Positions 11,401 to 22,340 of a DNA stretch of 64,000 bases are shown here, one piece after another. The notes beneath the pieces were generated by a model that saw only the letters and a list, made by a program, of their open reading frames with translations, was not told where the DNA came from and did no database searches. How positions within the stretch are numbered: the stretch's first letter is position 1; each line of letters opens with the position of its first letter. This DNA is from Lophius americanus (lineage: Eukaryota > Chordata > Actinopteri > Lophiiformes > Lophiidae). The stretch lies in assembly GCA_037951165.1 (NCBI GenBank), contig JBBDHG010000043.1, positions 6,525,001 through 6,589,000 on the forward strand. The letters run 5' to 3'. A program made the translations under genes and the position numbers.

Positions 11401-11765
11401 GACAGACTAATCCACCAATCCCTGCAAAACTCTTTTGAATAAGGTCTAATAGTAAAGGATTACAAAACATGAACACAAATTATTGTGTAAGACTCTCAGT
11501 ACTTCCCATCAGTCCCCGTGGTTCTGAGCAGATCGGAGCTTTTCACTAGTTCATTCCTACGGTGAGTTCTTCATAGATGAGTCGGCCGCTGGTGATTCAT
11601 CAATGAAAAAGACACTTGTGATGATATAGGTATAAGTATAGCCGTACTTCTGTCTTTTAGGTTCGTCAGACTGACTGACATATAGGAGTGGAAAGACCCG
11701 AGTATACCGCTGACGTCCTGACTATGCACTCATTCAGGATTAGATCACCAAATGCACAAATACAA
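11401..11765. other. Unique stretch, no gene seen
   Basis: Mixed-composition unique sequence with no repeat or gene signal that I recognise. Confidence 0.5.
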
Positions 11766-11769
11766 ACAG

Positions 11770-11804
<35 letters not shown>

Positions 11805-11815
11805 CACACACACAT
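11766..11815. repeat. (CA)n microsatellite
   Basis: CA run with one GCAC interruption. It is paired with an opposite-sense TG tract about 85 bases downstream. Confidence 0.95.
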
Positions 11816-11897
11816 TCTCCATCAGACAGATATGCAAAAATCAATAAATATATAGGTACGAGTTTTTTCATCCCAATATATGCAGAAATGTGCTGCT

Positions 11898-11985
11898 GGT
11901 GTGTGTCTGTGTGTGTCTCTGTGTCAGTGTGTGTGGCTGTGTGTGTGTGTTTATGTGTTTTTATGTGTGTGAGTGCGTGTGTCAA
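11898..11985. repeat. (TG)n microsatellite, interrupted
   Basis: TG-rich run with CTG and TTTATG interruptions, complementary to the CA tract just upstream. Confidence 0.9.
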
Positions 11986-12199
11986 GTGTTGGAAGGGTCT
12001 GTGGTCCGTTATTGAGAAACAGCTGAAAGTTCTCTTACTCAATGTATGGTTTTGACATTTTCTGAGTGTGCGTTTGTTTATCAACCTCAGCAGGGAACTG
12101 AAAGCCCCGCAGAGTGTTTTTTTATCCCATATACAGACACAAAACACTCACTCCACACTAACAGTCTCATTTAATCAAATATTTGTATATAGCTAATAT

Positions 12200-12760
12200 T
12201 TGTGTATATCCCCGCAAAGTCCCCCACCCCCTGTGTTGTACACTCAAGCCCCCTAAATGAACTCCTCAAATGAAATCAATAATCAATAAATATAAATCAA
12301 AGATATGTCCACAGTATTTTTCATTAAAAAAAAAGTAACCCCTAGTGCGTAAAATGTGAATTAACAGAATAAAGTAGGATGTATATGTACGTTAGATTTC
12401 CTCGAGTTGCTAGGAACTAACTGTTAGGAAGTTCTGTCAGAAAAAAAAGGGTATTTTGTGAAGACGTTCCCCCTAGGAGTAAAACAGTATGTAAACAGAA
12501 TAAATCTCCCTGAGTTCATTCATATGCTTCACTTTTCAACCAAACCGGATCTTTTGATAAAGTATGGCCCGGAAACAATTGGAGATAAAGGGATGACTAC
12601 TCCCCGTAGTTTCAGGAATATACAGCCAACATTTCCCGACATCACTGCATTTCTCCCTCACATTAAGGTCTACCTGGGTATAAAATTTGAAAATGAGCCA
12701 TGAAATGGCTTTTGAGTTATCGCTTTAACACAAAAGATCTGCAGATGTACTGGACGCGAC
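12200..12760 (+). repeat. Family A dispersed repeat, copy 2 (three monomers)
   Basis: It starts with a CCCCCTGTGTTGTACA head like the 24.9-kb copy. Boxes CCCCTAGTGCG (12339), CCCCCTAGGAG (12469) and CCCCGTAGT (12602) mark three monomers spaced about 130-134 bases apart. A 3' word GAGCCATGAAATGGCTTTTGAG is shared with the 25.2-kb copy. The plus-strand frame at 12458-12703 lies inside and resembles the frame in the 25-kb copy. Confidence 0.75.
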
Positions 12761-13103
12761 CTCTGACGTTTAAGTAACGAAACACCAAACCGTATTTGCA
12801 AACAGTTCAAAGAAATGCAAGAACAATCTCTTAAGAAACAACCAAAATTAATTTAATGAGCTCAATCTGTAACCATGGCAACATTGCAATTCTCGATCTT
12901 AATATGAAATACCTAAATGTCAAAATGAAATCAAAGTCATTGAGCTGCATGCCACAGAGGAACCAATACTAATATTACAAGACAGGAAATTGCTGTAGCT
13001 CAATTGTTTCTGGTCCAATCCGCCCCAAACATCAAAAGTTTTCTTCTTCTATTGTAGTAATTTCAAAACTACCACTCCTTGTTGTATTGAAGATTCATAC
13101 ATT
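12761..13103. other. Unique stretch with an X-box-like site
   Basis: GTAACCATGGCAAC at 12869-12882 fits the RFX X-box pattern. Otherwise nothing is recognised. Confidence 0.5.
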
Positions 13104-13829
13104 TGAACAGTCCAGTTCAGCCAGTGAAACAGTCCAGGTTCATACAGTGAAACAGTCCAGTTCAGCCAGTGAAACAGTCCAGGTTCATACAGTGAAACAA
13201 TCCAGGTTCATACAGTGAAACAGTCCAGGTTCATACGGTGAAACAGTCCAGCTTCATGTAGTGAAACAGTCCAGGTTCATACAGTGAAACAGTCCAGGTT
13301 CATGCAGTGAAATAGTCCAGGTTCATACAGTGAAACAGTCCAGGTTCATGCAGTGAAACAGTCCAGGTTCATGCAGTGAAACAGTCCAGGTTCATACAGT
13401 GAAACAGTCCAGGATCATACAGTGAAACATTCCAGGATCATACGGTGAAACAGTCCAGGTTCATGCAGTGAAACAGTCCAGGTTCATACAGTGAAACAGT
13501 CCAGGTTCATACAGTGAAACATTCCAGGATCATACGGTGAAACATTCCAGGATCATACGGTGAAACAGTCCAGGTTCATGCAGTGAAACAGTCCAGGTTC
13601 ATACAGTGAAACAGTCCAGGTTCATGCAGTGAAACAGTCCATGTTCATACAGTGAAACATTCCAGGATCATACAGTGAAACAGTCCAGGTTCATACAGTG
13701 AAACAGTCCAGGTTCATGCAGTGAAACAGTCCATGTTCATACAGTGAAACATTCCAGGTTCATACAGTGAAACATTCCAGGATCATACAGTGAAACATTC
13801 CAGGTTCATTCAGTGAAACAGTCCATGTT
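13104..13829. repeat. 23-bp minisatellite, about 31 units
   Basis: The unit is GTTCATACAGTGAAACAGTC plus CAG (23 bases). Variants replace ATAC by ATGC or ATACGG, GTTCAT by GATCAT, and CAGTCC by CATTCC. The first units are 22 bases with TTCAGCCAG. Variant types recur in blocks, suggesting local duplications of several units. The period is not a multiple of three and no frame stays open. Confidence 0.97.
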
Positions 13830-14010
13830 TAGACAGATTCTTCGGTTTGACCATCTGGCAAACATTAAAGTTTCTTGAGAAATGATCAAGTTCAAAGATG
13901 TTTTCCTATCCTCGTTTCCGGAGTCATAGTTGGACTCTAGGTTTGTGCTATTGTAGATTGACGTGTACTGTTCCTACCCACACTCCTTTGCACCCGACTA
14001 CGACGCCCAT
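13830..14010. other. Unique spacer
   Basis: Short unique sequence between the minisatellite and a dispersed repeat. Confidence 0.5.
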
Positions 14011-14240
14011 CCTTGCAGGTGGTGACCCCACAGGGTGACGGCTTCATGAGGCTTCTTCAAGCTGAGCGTCATGGACAAAAGCTCGGCCTCCAGACGCTGG
14101 TCAACCAGCTCCCCTCCCAGGTCCCCTACTCTGGGTCAGCTCTCACAACCCCCTTCAATCTGTTTGAATGGGGTCTTCCAATCGTTCTCAGTCCCACCTA
14201 TCCCCCTGGAGCCATGGTTCTGTTGTACATGAAATAAAGA
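14011..14240 (+). repeat. Teleost dispersed repeat fragment
   Basis: The order GCAGGTGGTGACCCCACAGG ... GCTGAGC ... AAAGCTCGGCC...CCAGACGCT ... GGGTCTTC is one I recognise from a high-copy teleost repeat. I cannot name its class with certainty; recognition rests on word order, not an alignment. The 74-codon plus frame here is not considered a gene. Confidence 0.5.
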
Positions 14241-14249
14241 CAAGGCTCG

Positions 14250-14620
14250 ACTAGCGATGAGATCTATCTGCAGGATTTGAAGAGTGGAGTTTTCTGCTCT
14301 TTTTGAACTTCTCAACTTTACAGAGCCTGTAGAGGATTTTCTCTGAATCCTCGCCATGCTGCGGAGCGAGCATGAGGAAACCCTCAGGGGTTCTTAGTTT
14401 TTTTTCTCAAACGGCTCATCTTACAGGAATAAAGCAGAATGTGCCAAAACAAAAACACACACATCCTTCTCTCCTACTTGCTGACATGTTGAGACCCATC
14501 AGTCAGTTTCAGCTTGGGATGAATTGATTGTAAATGACAGGATGCATCACTTCATTCATCTGAAAGGACTTCAGGAGGAATGAATGATGAAATGAGGAAA
14601 AAGTCCAGCCTTTCCTGGTA
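14250..14620 (+). repeat. Family C dispersed repeat, copy 2
   Basis: Shares its central words and their order with 10600-10930 (AAAGCAGAATGTG, GACCCATCAGTCAG, TTGGGATGAATTGA, GGATGCATCACTTCAT). Divergence is visible but the two copies align over about 300 bases. Confidence 0.65.
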
Positions 14621-15394
14621 CTATCTCTGACAAACTTGGACTTGTTGTATTTGAATGTTAGCAGTAGAGCACACTAATGGATTGTCTTTCCTGTCCACTA
14701 AGGATCTGTTTAGAAACGTGCCACGACTGATCTCGCCGAATCCTTCAAATCTGATTGGCCGTCACATGACCCTCTGTCTTGAAGAGGGGGGACTTTTATT
14801 CAAACCAACTGTGTCGCAAATATTTAATCTGCCTTGCTCTCTTTCAAATAAAATGGATGTTTTGATTACTAAAGTGTTATTTTACTTTTTTAACCAACTT
14901 TGGGCTACTATGGTAACTCAGTTCTGCGTCTCAAAGGGACCCAGCCAGCTACAGGGTCATTTTAACACAGCAGGGTTGGGTTTGTGACGTATTAAAAGTA
15001 TTGAATTAAAACATCCAAAAGGCGGTCTGAAAACGTAACATGCAATCTTATATTACATGGCCATGAGTTGAAATTACTTTTTCTCAAAATCTTATGTCAA
15101 AATTTGATGAATTAACTAGATAGCTCAAAAGGTCGCAATACTGGGAAGTTAGTGAGTGAGCTAGCTGGCAAATGAAATTCCTGCATATTATAAAATAATT
15201 TTAGCAAACTGTAGCTAGCTCGCTAAGTTTGACCGCGATGGTCATCGATGACCTAATTTGACATTCCATGATGCACCAAATAAACTTTGAATATATTACT
15301 TAATCTGAGGTAAAGTTATGGTTAGTTAATGTTGCTTATGTGAATGAAGGTTAATACTGATTCTGGTAAAAATGAATTATTTTTATATGATCAA
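14621..15394. other. Unique stretch, no gene seen
   Basis: Mixed then AT-leaning sequence. A 110-codon plus frame at 14655-14987 has no domain and no splice context that I recognise. Confidence 0.5.
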
Positions 15395-15645
15395 AAGAGG
15401 AAGAAGAAGAAATCCTTTATTGATCACATAGAACCGTACACAGTACAACAAAGTGAAATTATTTCTTTGGATTTGACGCACCCCTGTGGGAGCAGTTGGC
15501 GGCCCCTTTGAAGCGCCTGGGGAGATAGGGTTTCAGGGTCTTGCTCAAGGACCTTACGACAAGTAGACCCTGGTGGGACTTGAACTGGCTACCTTCCGAT
15601 CTGCAGATCTTCAACCAGGCTTTGAGCTTACTAAAATGACCCGTC
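15395..15645 (-). mobile_element. tRNA-derived SINE
   Basis: On the minus strand the head ends in a Pol III box-B-like AGTTCAAGTCCCACC (15571-15585). It is followed by a body containing CCTTGAGCAAGACCCTGAAA and ending in ATGTGATCAATAAAGGA, a LINE-type tail. The head-body-tail order fits a fish tRNA-SINE that uses an L2-like LINE for mobilisation. The box A region is too degraded to define. Confidence 0.65.
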
Positions 15646-15679
15646 ACCTTTTAGTGTTTGCGTCCTCTTTTCTGAAAGA

Positions 15680-15760
15680 CAGCGCAGTGATGTCACTGTG
15701 TGTCGTGACACCTTTCTATCAGAAGCAGCTTTTTTTTCGGTTTTCTATGTCCCTCTAGTC
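15680..15760 (-). mobile_element. Short Tc1-like transposon relic
   Basis: GTGACACCTTTCTATCAGAA at 15705-15724 equals a word in the 7.6-kb Tc1 relic, and the preceding GATGTCACTGTG also corresponds. Only about 70 bases remain. Confidence 0.5.
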
Positions 15761-15983
15761 TTAAGAGAAAAATGTATGAAATGAGTTGGTTCTAACCGCT
15801 GATCTAAACATGATTTCAGTAATTGATTGCAGGAACACTATCTTATATTGCTTATGGTCAGCAGATGTGGGAAGATAGACTGCAGGACTAAACTGAAACC
15901 TGGTCGCTTGAGTTACAACAAATAGATAATTTGCTTAAATAAAAATCCAAATGATTGAAGGTCCTCTTGTTCTCTTACTTTCA

Positions 15984-16015
15984 CAGACACACACACAGAC
16001 ACACACACACACAAT
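15984..16015. repeat. (CA)n microsatellite
   Basis: Two short CA runs joined by a CAGA interruption. Confidence 0.9.
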
Positions 16016-16146
16016 CCTCTGTCATCATTTCACCTTTTATGTCTGTTACTCAGTCGATGCTCCCGATACTCTCTCTTCTCTCTCTGGGTCACAGATAAAA
16101 GGCTTCAGTGTAATATGAGGAACTAAAGATGGACTATCTCACAGAC

Positions 16147-16222
16147 ATGCACACACACACACACACACGCAGCCCTTAGTCATTGTTGGTGACGTGTGTG
16201 TGTGTGTGTGTTTGTGTGTGTT
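16147..16222. repeat. Inverted (CA)n ... (TG)n pair
   Basis: A CA run at 16147-16170 and a TG run at 16195-16222 are separated by about 25 bases. Together they can form one hairpin. Confidence 0.9.
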
Positions 16223-16324
16223 TGAGACTATTAGATAAATATACATGCAGGATTTGCAGACGAGTACGTATTTGGTCAATTTTAGTCTTTCAATATGTGA
16301 ATATGTGTTTGGACTCACAGTCAT

Positions 16325-16395
16325 CCTGTTTGTGAGTGTGTGTATGTATGAGTCTCCGTTTTTTTGGGTGTGTATGCTTGTGTGTGTGTGTTTTT
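16325..16395. repeat. (TG)n-rich tract
   Basis: Degenerate TG repeats interrupted by a short T run. Confidence 0.85.
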
Positions 16396-16496
16396 TATAC
16401 TTCAAAGTATAGCATGCTTCAGTCTTCTTTCAGCTCAATGTTGATTTCACATGAGCTGCAGACCAGCGTCGTACAAAGATGCTCTGTGACTCCCGC

Positions 16497-16587
<91 letters not shown>

Positions 16588-16621
16588 GGTGTGTGTGTGT
16601 GTGTGGGGGGGGGGGGGGTGT
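16497..16621. repeat. Long (TG)n with a G14 run
   Basis: About 105 bases of TG with single interruptions, followed by 14 consecutive G at 16605-16618. The cysteine-valine frames across it are artefacts. Confidence 0.97.
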
Positions 16622-16879
16622 TTGTGTTAGAAAAGAGTGGTTGAAAGAATTCTTCTATGTATGAGAGAGGTCAGTTTTTTGTATGGCGCTGAAATGCATT
16701 AAATGTTTGGGGACATATTTGTGCCACAGTCCTGAACGTACAGCTGCTCATGTCGAGCATAAAGTTCGAATTTCCCAGAAAATGCTCAAAACAATCAATC
16801 CCTTCGCGCAACAAAAATAAAATACTCAAATTAATTGTGTCACAGGCGGAAATTTTTTTTGTTTCCACCAATCAGCAGC

Positions 16880-17165
16880 AAGTACCTTTTTACAGTGTAT
16901 GATATCCATCCTGAAATGCTGCAGGAATACAATAATGTCAATTTTGTGTACCAATAAAAAATATATTCATTTACAGTTTTATAGTTTAACCTTTTTTTTT
17001 TAAGCGAAGGAAGAGTTTCCCAATCTGGAATTTCGATTCTTTTTTTATTTTGCAAATTAAAGGTTTTTTTTTTTTTAGTCTAACTATAATTCATTTTACT
17101 TGTAACTTGTTACTTAAATCGCTTCAACTAGTTACACTCAATCAATGTTTTTTTTTTTATTTTGA
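16880..17165 (-). repeat. Family E AT-rich dispersed repeat, copy 2
   Basis: TTTTTACAGTGTATGATA is followed by AAATGCTGCAGGAATA, as in the 22.0-kb copy, and the other side has GTTACACTCAATCAATG, related to the TTAATTGAGTGTTA word. Long T runs near 16991, 17066 and 17149. Confidence 0.5.
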
Positions 17166-17230
17166 GTATGACTTGCAAGCTAGCGATGAGCTGCTAAAGC
17201 TCATAAAGCTCAAACGTCTGCTATCAGGAT

Positions 17231-17250
17231 AATAATAATAATAATAATAC
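17231..17250. repeat. (AAT)n microsatellite
   Basis: Six AAT units. Confidence 0.9.
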
Positions 17251-17569
17251 ATTTAATTTAGGATATTAATATTGGAGCGCTGCAATATTGGATAATGAAA
17301 TAATCTTATCAATATTTAAAATGTTAAAATGGACCTACTCTGTTATTCAGAACGGTTTAAAATGTGAGCCTCAACTGTCAGAAGCCAAGAATCATTACGA
17401 AGAAATAAATATGTACAAGAAAGAAAGTGTTCAGGCAGAAGTGGATAATGGTGTGTACATAGAAGGAAGACAAGGACTTTATGTATAAATATGTAGATAA
17501 ATATGCTCGTGCACTATAACACCCAAAAATAATTTATGTAAAAAAAAAAAGGGATTGTGCATCACTGGC

Positions 17570-17673
17570 CTCCTTCTCCTCCTCCTCCTCCTCCTCCTCC
17601 TTCTCCTCCTTATCCTCCTTCTCCTCCTCCTCCTCCTCCTTCTCCTCCTTATCCTCCTTCTCCTCCTCCTTCC
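17570..17673. repeat. (TCC)n microsatellite with internal duplication
   Basis: TCC repeats interrupted by TTC and TTATCC. The block TTATCCTCCTTCTCCTCCTC occurs twice, indicating a duplication inside the array. The apparent poly-Pro and poly-Leu frames are artefacts. Confidence 0.97.
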
Positions 17674-17779
17674 ACTATTATGCGAAGTCAGTGTTTGCTA
17701 CGTATTCTATGTACTAGTTTTTACTCAGATACACGCGGCTTTTCCTCCACAAGTCTTCATGGTCATAAGTAATTCGGCC

Positions 17780-18410
17780 TCGCTGTGTTCATTTCCCAGC
17801 GGTTCCATTAGCATCGATAGCCTCCTGGGCCTCTGCAGACTGAAATGGAAACCCATGAGTGAATTAACCTGAACAGAAACAAGAGAAAACTGCAACATTA
17901 AATATTCACAAGTGACACCTTTAGCTGTGAAACTAAACGCCTCCGTCCTCCTTCGCTAATCCCTCATCTTCACCCTTTTTCTCCCTAATCCTCCTCTCTA
18001 TTTCTTAAAGACCCTCTCTAACTCTCCCTCAGGCTGCCGTTTCAGCTTTTTCTCTCTCATGAGTCCGATGTAAAAACCTTGATAATTGCTTTATCAAAAG
18101 TCCAAACTAATTAATCCTGAGTGATGGGAGGATTTTTTAAACGGCCCGTTCTGTGTTCACGCAGCAGAAATGTGAAGGAAAACCTGAGATCGATTGTTTG
18201 GACTGAAGTTGTCCAGATATAAACGCTACATCTGTCCTACTAGTAATCCCTCAGGTTTACAGGTCATTTCCTGCAGGTTTTGATTACAGTTCTGCTTTTC
18301 TGTTGCTTCTTTCACCCTCTTACCATTCTTTATAAACGCAACCGAGAGACGGTCTGAGTTCCACCTATGACACGGCAGCAGTGCTACTGAAAGAACCTAA
18401 AAGCAGTCAA
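17780..18410. promoter_or_regulatory. Candidate conserved non-coding island
   Basis: Unique GC-balanced sequence with CCATTAGCATCGATAG, AATGGAAACCCATGAGTG and TTGATAATTGC words. No family match inside the window and no coding support. Regulatory role is inference. Confidence 0.3.
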
Positions 18411-18414
18411 CAGC

Positions 18415-18625
18415 TAAACCAGGCGTACACTATACAATGAGACCGATTCACACTTGCAATTGTGCCTCAGGACCGCCGGTTCTGATGGTGTAGGTCCTTC
18501 GTCATTAGTGTACACTGGTCACGACGGCCAATAAGCAGCCCACCTACAGGGCTTGGATGACCGAAAGTTTTTCTGGCTTGTCAGAAATTTTGACAGGGTC
18601 TCGACTCGATCGGGAGGGGCGGCTC
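18415..18625 (+). repeat. Family D repeat, copy 1 (5' part)
   Basis: It starts at an AACCAGGCGTACACTA end and shares ACGACGGCCAATAAGCAGC and AATTTTGACAGGGTCTCGAC with the full-length copy at 43.66 kb. The right-hand part of the element is absent. Confidence 0.75.
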
Positions 18626-18759
18626 CGCTGCTGCCGGCCAAGTCCTCAGTCAGCACTACCCCAAGAACCTTTCACCCTCTCCAAAGCGGAACCACTGATG
18701 GCCAGTGGTTGATGATGATCTGAGCTGACCTCCCTGAAACAGACCATCTTCTCTTTGTA

Positions 18760-19110
18760 TTTCTCCGCATTGAGGTTTGCTTAAGCGTAAACAATAATTG
18801 GCGTCATGAAGATGGCGTGCGGCATGTGTGTGTGGAAAGGCCCGTAGACAGGGTTAATACGGAGATGTCACCCCCAGAGATGTCTGGGCGATTTATTGCC
18901 GCCTCCGCGGTGACAGTGAGACGAGTCAGAGCAGGAGATGAATGAATGGCCAGCTGCTTTTTGCTCACATGAACACATGACATATCCTCTTCTCTTCATT
19001 CATCATCAAGCACACCCTCGCTTCCTATCGCATTCTCCTGCTGCCGCCGGCTCCTCCGCCCGCCATCCAGCGCCAGGCTCCGGTTAAGGGTTTCATATTG
19101 GCAGTTGCAG
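18760..19110. promoter_or_regulatory. Candidate conserved non-coding island
   Basis: At 18840-19090 the sequence is GC-balanced and unique, with GATTTATTGCCGCC, GGTGACAGTGAGACGAGTCA and AATGAATGGCCAGCTGCTTT. The CAGCTG E-box and AT-rich half-sites are typical of developmental enhancers. Inference only. Confidence 0.35.
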
Positions 19111-19359
19111 TTAGAGCGTTAGATGTGATGAAAAAATGTCGGTAAAACTATTATTAGTTACCACAAAGTTCCATCAGTACAATATTTAATGTCTCATTAG
19201 GTAATTTAAAGGCTGTGAATTTTAGTTTTTTTTAGCATAGCTGAAAATGTGCTCTTTTAAATATTTTTTGACTTAAAGATGATTGATTAAATTATGTACC
19301 TTAAAAAAAGTCGGGGATATCATGGAACCGTCATCGCCGGCGTAGTCCATCAACGTAGC

Positions 19360-19830
19360 GCAGTAACTCTAAAAAGTTTCATGGATCATTTTCACATGTA
19401 ACTGCATACACTTAAGTGCGAGGAAGAACTGGAGTGGTTTTTGAAAAGGAGGGTTGTATATTTCTGACACTAGGGGGAGCTTTATATCCAAAGTTTTTTG
19501 GGTTTGTTGGTCCGATTTAGTCCAAATGTAAGTGAATATGAATCGATTCGAGCAGAATAATCATCTCAATCCCATATTTTATTACAGCAGTTCATATTAT
19601 CAAATTTTATACAACCATGGACCAACCGCTTAATTAGTTCAGATTTGGTGCGTTTATGTCCAAATCTATCATCTATCTTCTAAATATCATAATTTAGTCT
19701 CTAGGCTGAGTTTTCTTTATGAAAAACACAGTTTTTTGGGCATAACTTCACATTTAATTTGAGTTCAATCAGGGGTTGCTTGTGCAACGCAGGGGATTGG
19801 GGCTTTTGGGGGCCAAATCCGCTTTGCCTC
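19360..19830 (-). repeat. Family A dispersed repeat, copy 3
   Basis: Contains GCGAGGAAGAACTGG, the box GACACTAGGGGGAGCTTTAT at 19467 and an end word TTGTGCAACGCAGGGGATTG. A second, degraded box is suggested near 19694. Orientation is the same as copy 1. Confidence 0.7.
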
Positions 19831-20107
19831 CCGGGACGACATCCTAAGTCTCTTTCATAGGATGTGAGATTTTGGTTTTCTTTTTACTGATTGATGATTC
19901 AGACATGACAAACAGATCTCCCATGATTCCATATTCCCTCCCAGAGTTTTGTCCTAAATAGGTCCGGGGTCGGCGAGCGTCTCCTGTGTCATCTCCTATT
20001 TTTCCTCCTTCCCTCTCGCCTCTTCTCTCCATTCTTCTTCTTCTCTTTCACGGCAGCTGTCAGAGTCTGATCGCTGTTACAGGACAATGCCCCTGGGCTC
20101 AGGTTGC

Positions 20108-20212
20108 TGCGTGTGTGTGTGTCTGCGCGTGTGTGTGCTTGTGCTAGTGTGTGTGTGTGTGTCTGCGTGTGTGTGTGTCTGCGTGCCCGCATGCGTGTGT
20201 GTGTGTGTTTTT
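20108..20212. repeat. (TG)n microsatellite, interrupted
   Basis: TG repeats with CTGCGCG and CCCGCATGC interruptions. Confidence 0.9.
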
Positions 20213-20214
20213 TG

Positions 20215-20722
20215 TTACAGTATCGGACATGCTGACATTCCTGGATGTTTGGCCCCCCCACATTCTGCTTATTCAGGCCGCCGCTGCAGACGGCGTGGGG
20301 GGATTAGAGGGGGTGGGTGCGTAAGCGGGGACATCTCAGACACACGACTTACCATAACACAGACGGCAGAGCCGCCCGCCACAGGGCCAAGAAGGAGGTT
20401 ATTTTAAAAGCCCGGGTGCGTGTTTCTGCTCCTTAAGCCCTCCTGGCTTGCAGAGGACCCCAGGTGGAACAGAAGCCGAGGAGCCGGTGGGGGGTGCGTG
20501 TTTGGAGACAGTCGGCGCGGTACCTTTTCTATCTGCACAATGTGAGGAATGAAGCGCCGGCCGAAGCCTCCGTCAGTTGCCGGCCGCAGATAATGGCCGA
20601 CGGAAGATTTACCCCCCAAACCTCCGAGGCCCATTACACGCTGACTTACAGGCCGATTATCACGGATACATCTGGCTGCCTCTGTGTGTCAAAGGCAGAA
20701 TGTACTTTTTGTCAGGAGTTTT
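20215..20722. promoter_or_regulatory. Candidate conserved non-coding island (strong composition signal)
   Basis: About 500 bases of GC-balanced, CpG-containing unique DNA lie between a TG tract and AT-rich sequence. Words such as CCGCAGATAATGG, GCCCATTACACGC, GGCCGATTATCACGG and TTATTTTAAAAGCCC suggest GATA and homeodomain sites. Overlapping frames on both strands have no domain. Could hide an unrecognised exon, but I see none. Confidence 0.4.
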
Positions 20723-21240
20723 AATAAACGGTTTTAATATCTGAGATAAAATACATAGAATGAATAAATTCTAACTTTCTGCTCAGGACTTCTATCTGAT
20801 ACCAGGCCTTCTTGGCCTCTGGGGTCTGCTTGAGATCATAGTTCGTTCGGGAGGTCTCCCAAGATTCAGCTTCTTCAGATGTCAAACTCAAGAACCCAAT
20901 TCTATCCACCCCGTGAGACAATATCAAATTTCTACAATAAGTTCCCCGCCTGTAAACAGCACAAACAGCACAAACACCACAGATACTAGAAGTCCCAGAA
21001 TACACTGCGATAGCCAGTGCTTCAATCAAGAGAGCCAGCGCCAGAACCCTGCCTGCTCCTCTGGTGTCAGATACCAGCGGTCATCCAGTATCTCTAATAA
21101 ACTTTAAGCTCATCCGAGTCCGGATTTAGGCTCATCCAGGGGTTTTTCTCATATAAATGAGAATTTTTATTTTTTTTTAAATAAAAATGTAAGTAAGTCG
21201 GACACAAGGTTTAGAGAATAGAACGCACGTTTTAATGAAC
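20723..21240. other. Unique stretch, no gene seen
   Basis: Contains a short tandem AAACAGCACAAACAGCACAA near 20955-20975. Otherwise unrecognised. Confidence 0.5.
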
Positions 21241-21244
21241 TGGC

Positions 21245-21410
21245 GTGGTTCGTTCATGTCCCTCAGCTGTTTGTTCTATATTTCTGACACTAGGGGGAGG
21301 TTTATCTCCAAACGAGCCATTATTTCTTTACCGTTGGTCCGATTTAGTCCAAATTTTCTATCATGTATTTACCGTATTTTACTGTAATAGTTCGTATCTT
21401 ACCGTAATAG
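21245..21410 (-). repeat. Family A dispersed repeat, copy 4 (partial)
   Basis: TTCTGACACTAGGGGGAGG at 21281-21299 followed by TTTATCTCCAAACG and GTTGGTCCGATTTAGTCC. Only one monomer is clear. The 173-codon plus frame that starts here is therefore built partly from repeat. Confidence 0.7.
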
Positions 21411-21994
21411 TTCATGTTTTCTTTCACAATCAAGCTGTTATCTCTCTCTTTGATAAACATCCGCACCATGACCCAGCTCGGACCCTGAGAAGTCGAAGCA
21501 CTGGTTTGGTGAACACCAGCAGTTTGCTGGGAATCACGGCGCCCCGGCCCGGCAGAACTCCTGGATTTTTTTCCTTGCGTTTCTTCCTGATCTCGCTGCC
21601 AAACTCTGCGAGGCGAAGGCATGACTCGAAAACAGACGGAGCGCGTTCTAACACGGCTGCATCTCCTCTGCACGCGATTCCAGCGGCTGCTGGTTGCTGG
21701 TTGGCTCGCCAACCGGAAGCGTTGGAACTCCCAGAGGCGCTGGAAAATCGTGCAAAGTACTGTTGATGTAAATAAAATCATTAACAGGGGGTGGAAGGAG
21801 GCTATATGGCAATGAACTCGCTTCTACTCTGAGGTTTACCCATAATGCAGTTTGCTCTGCAGCTTTTAGAAGTACCGGCTGTTTTAGCCCGCATCATTAT
21901 CATGATGAGACGAGATTCACTTGACGGCTTTTCGACAAGCATCATGGAGGATCAAAATAAATCAACTTTTTAAAATCACCAATGTTTAATTCTC
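21411..21994. other. Mixed stretch, possible unrecognised repeat
   Basis: 21450-21780 is GC-balanced with frames open on both strands (173 codons plus, 145 minus). No domain, no conserved splice sites; I do not call it a gene. Confidence 0.4.
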
Positions 21995-22340
21995 TTTTTA
22001 CAGTGCCTAATATTTTTCTTTAAATGCTGCATGAATAAAATTCATAGTCAGATTCATCCATCAAACATTAACAAATATTCACTTAAGGTTTTATTACGTA
22101 AAGTACGTTTTGAATGTAAAAACTGTAAAAATAAATAAATAAATAAATACAGTTTTTTAGAAAGACATTTTTAAGAATTTCCAAGGCTGTAATTTTCTAT
22201 TTTTATGCTATGGGGTCTAAACATGCACTTTAAAAAGAACATCGATGAGGAACTTTTCAGTCCAACGTATTGATTTAAGTCATAAATACTACATTTAATT
22301 GAGTGTTACCAGTTGAAGTAATTATGATTTAGTTGTTCGA
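21995..22340 (-). repeat. Family E AT-rich dispersed repeat, copy 3
   Basis: Begins TTTTTACAGTGCCTAATA with AAATGCTGCATGAATA, and ends TTTAATTGAGTGTTACCAG, as in other copies. A (AATA)n run occurs at 22130-22150. Confidence 0.55.

Noticed and set aside
13104..13829. Regular 23-base repeats resembling a CRISPR array
   Set aside because: Units are directly adjacent with no unique spacers, and the context is vertebrate. It is a minisatellite.
14013..14237. Possible exon after a CCTTGCAG acceptor-like site
   Set aside because: The segment matches a dispersed teleost repeat by word order.
15571..15588. Box-B-like sequence as evidence of a tRNA gene
   Set aside because: No cloverleaf can be built; it forms the head of a SINE.
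17555..17872. Poly-Leu and poly-Pro frames, signal-peptide-like
   Set aside because: Encoded by the TCC microsatellite; both frames are open at once.
21245..21766. 173-codon plus-strand frame with an overlapping 145-codon minus frame
   Set aside because: It starts inside a family A copy, has no domain and is mirrored by an open frame on the other strand.
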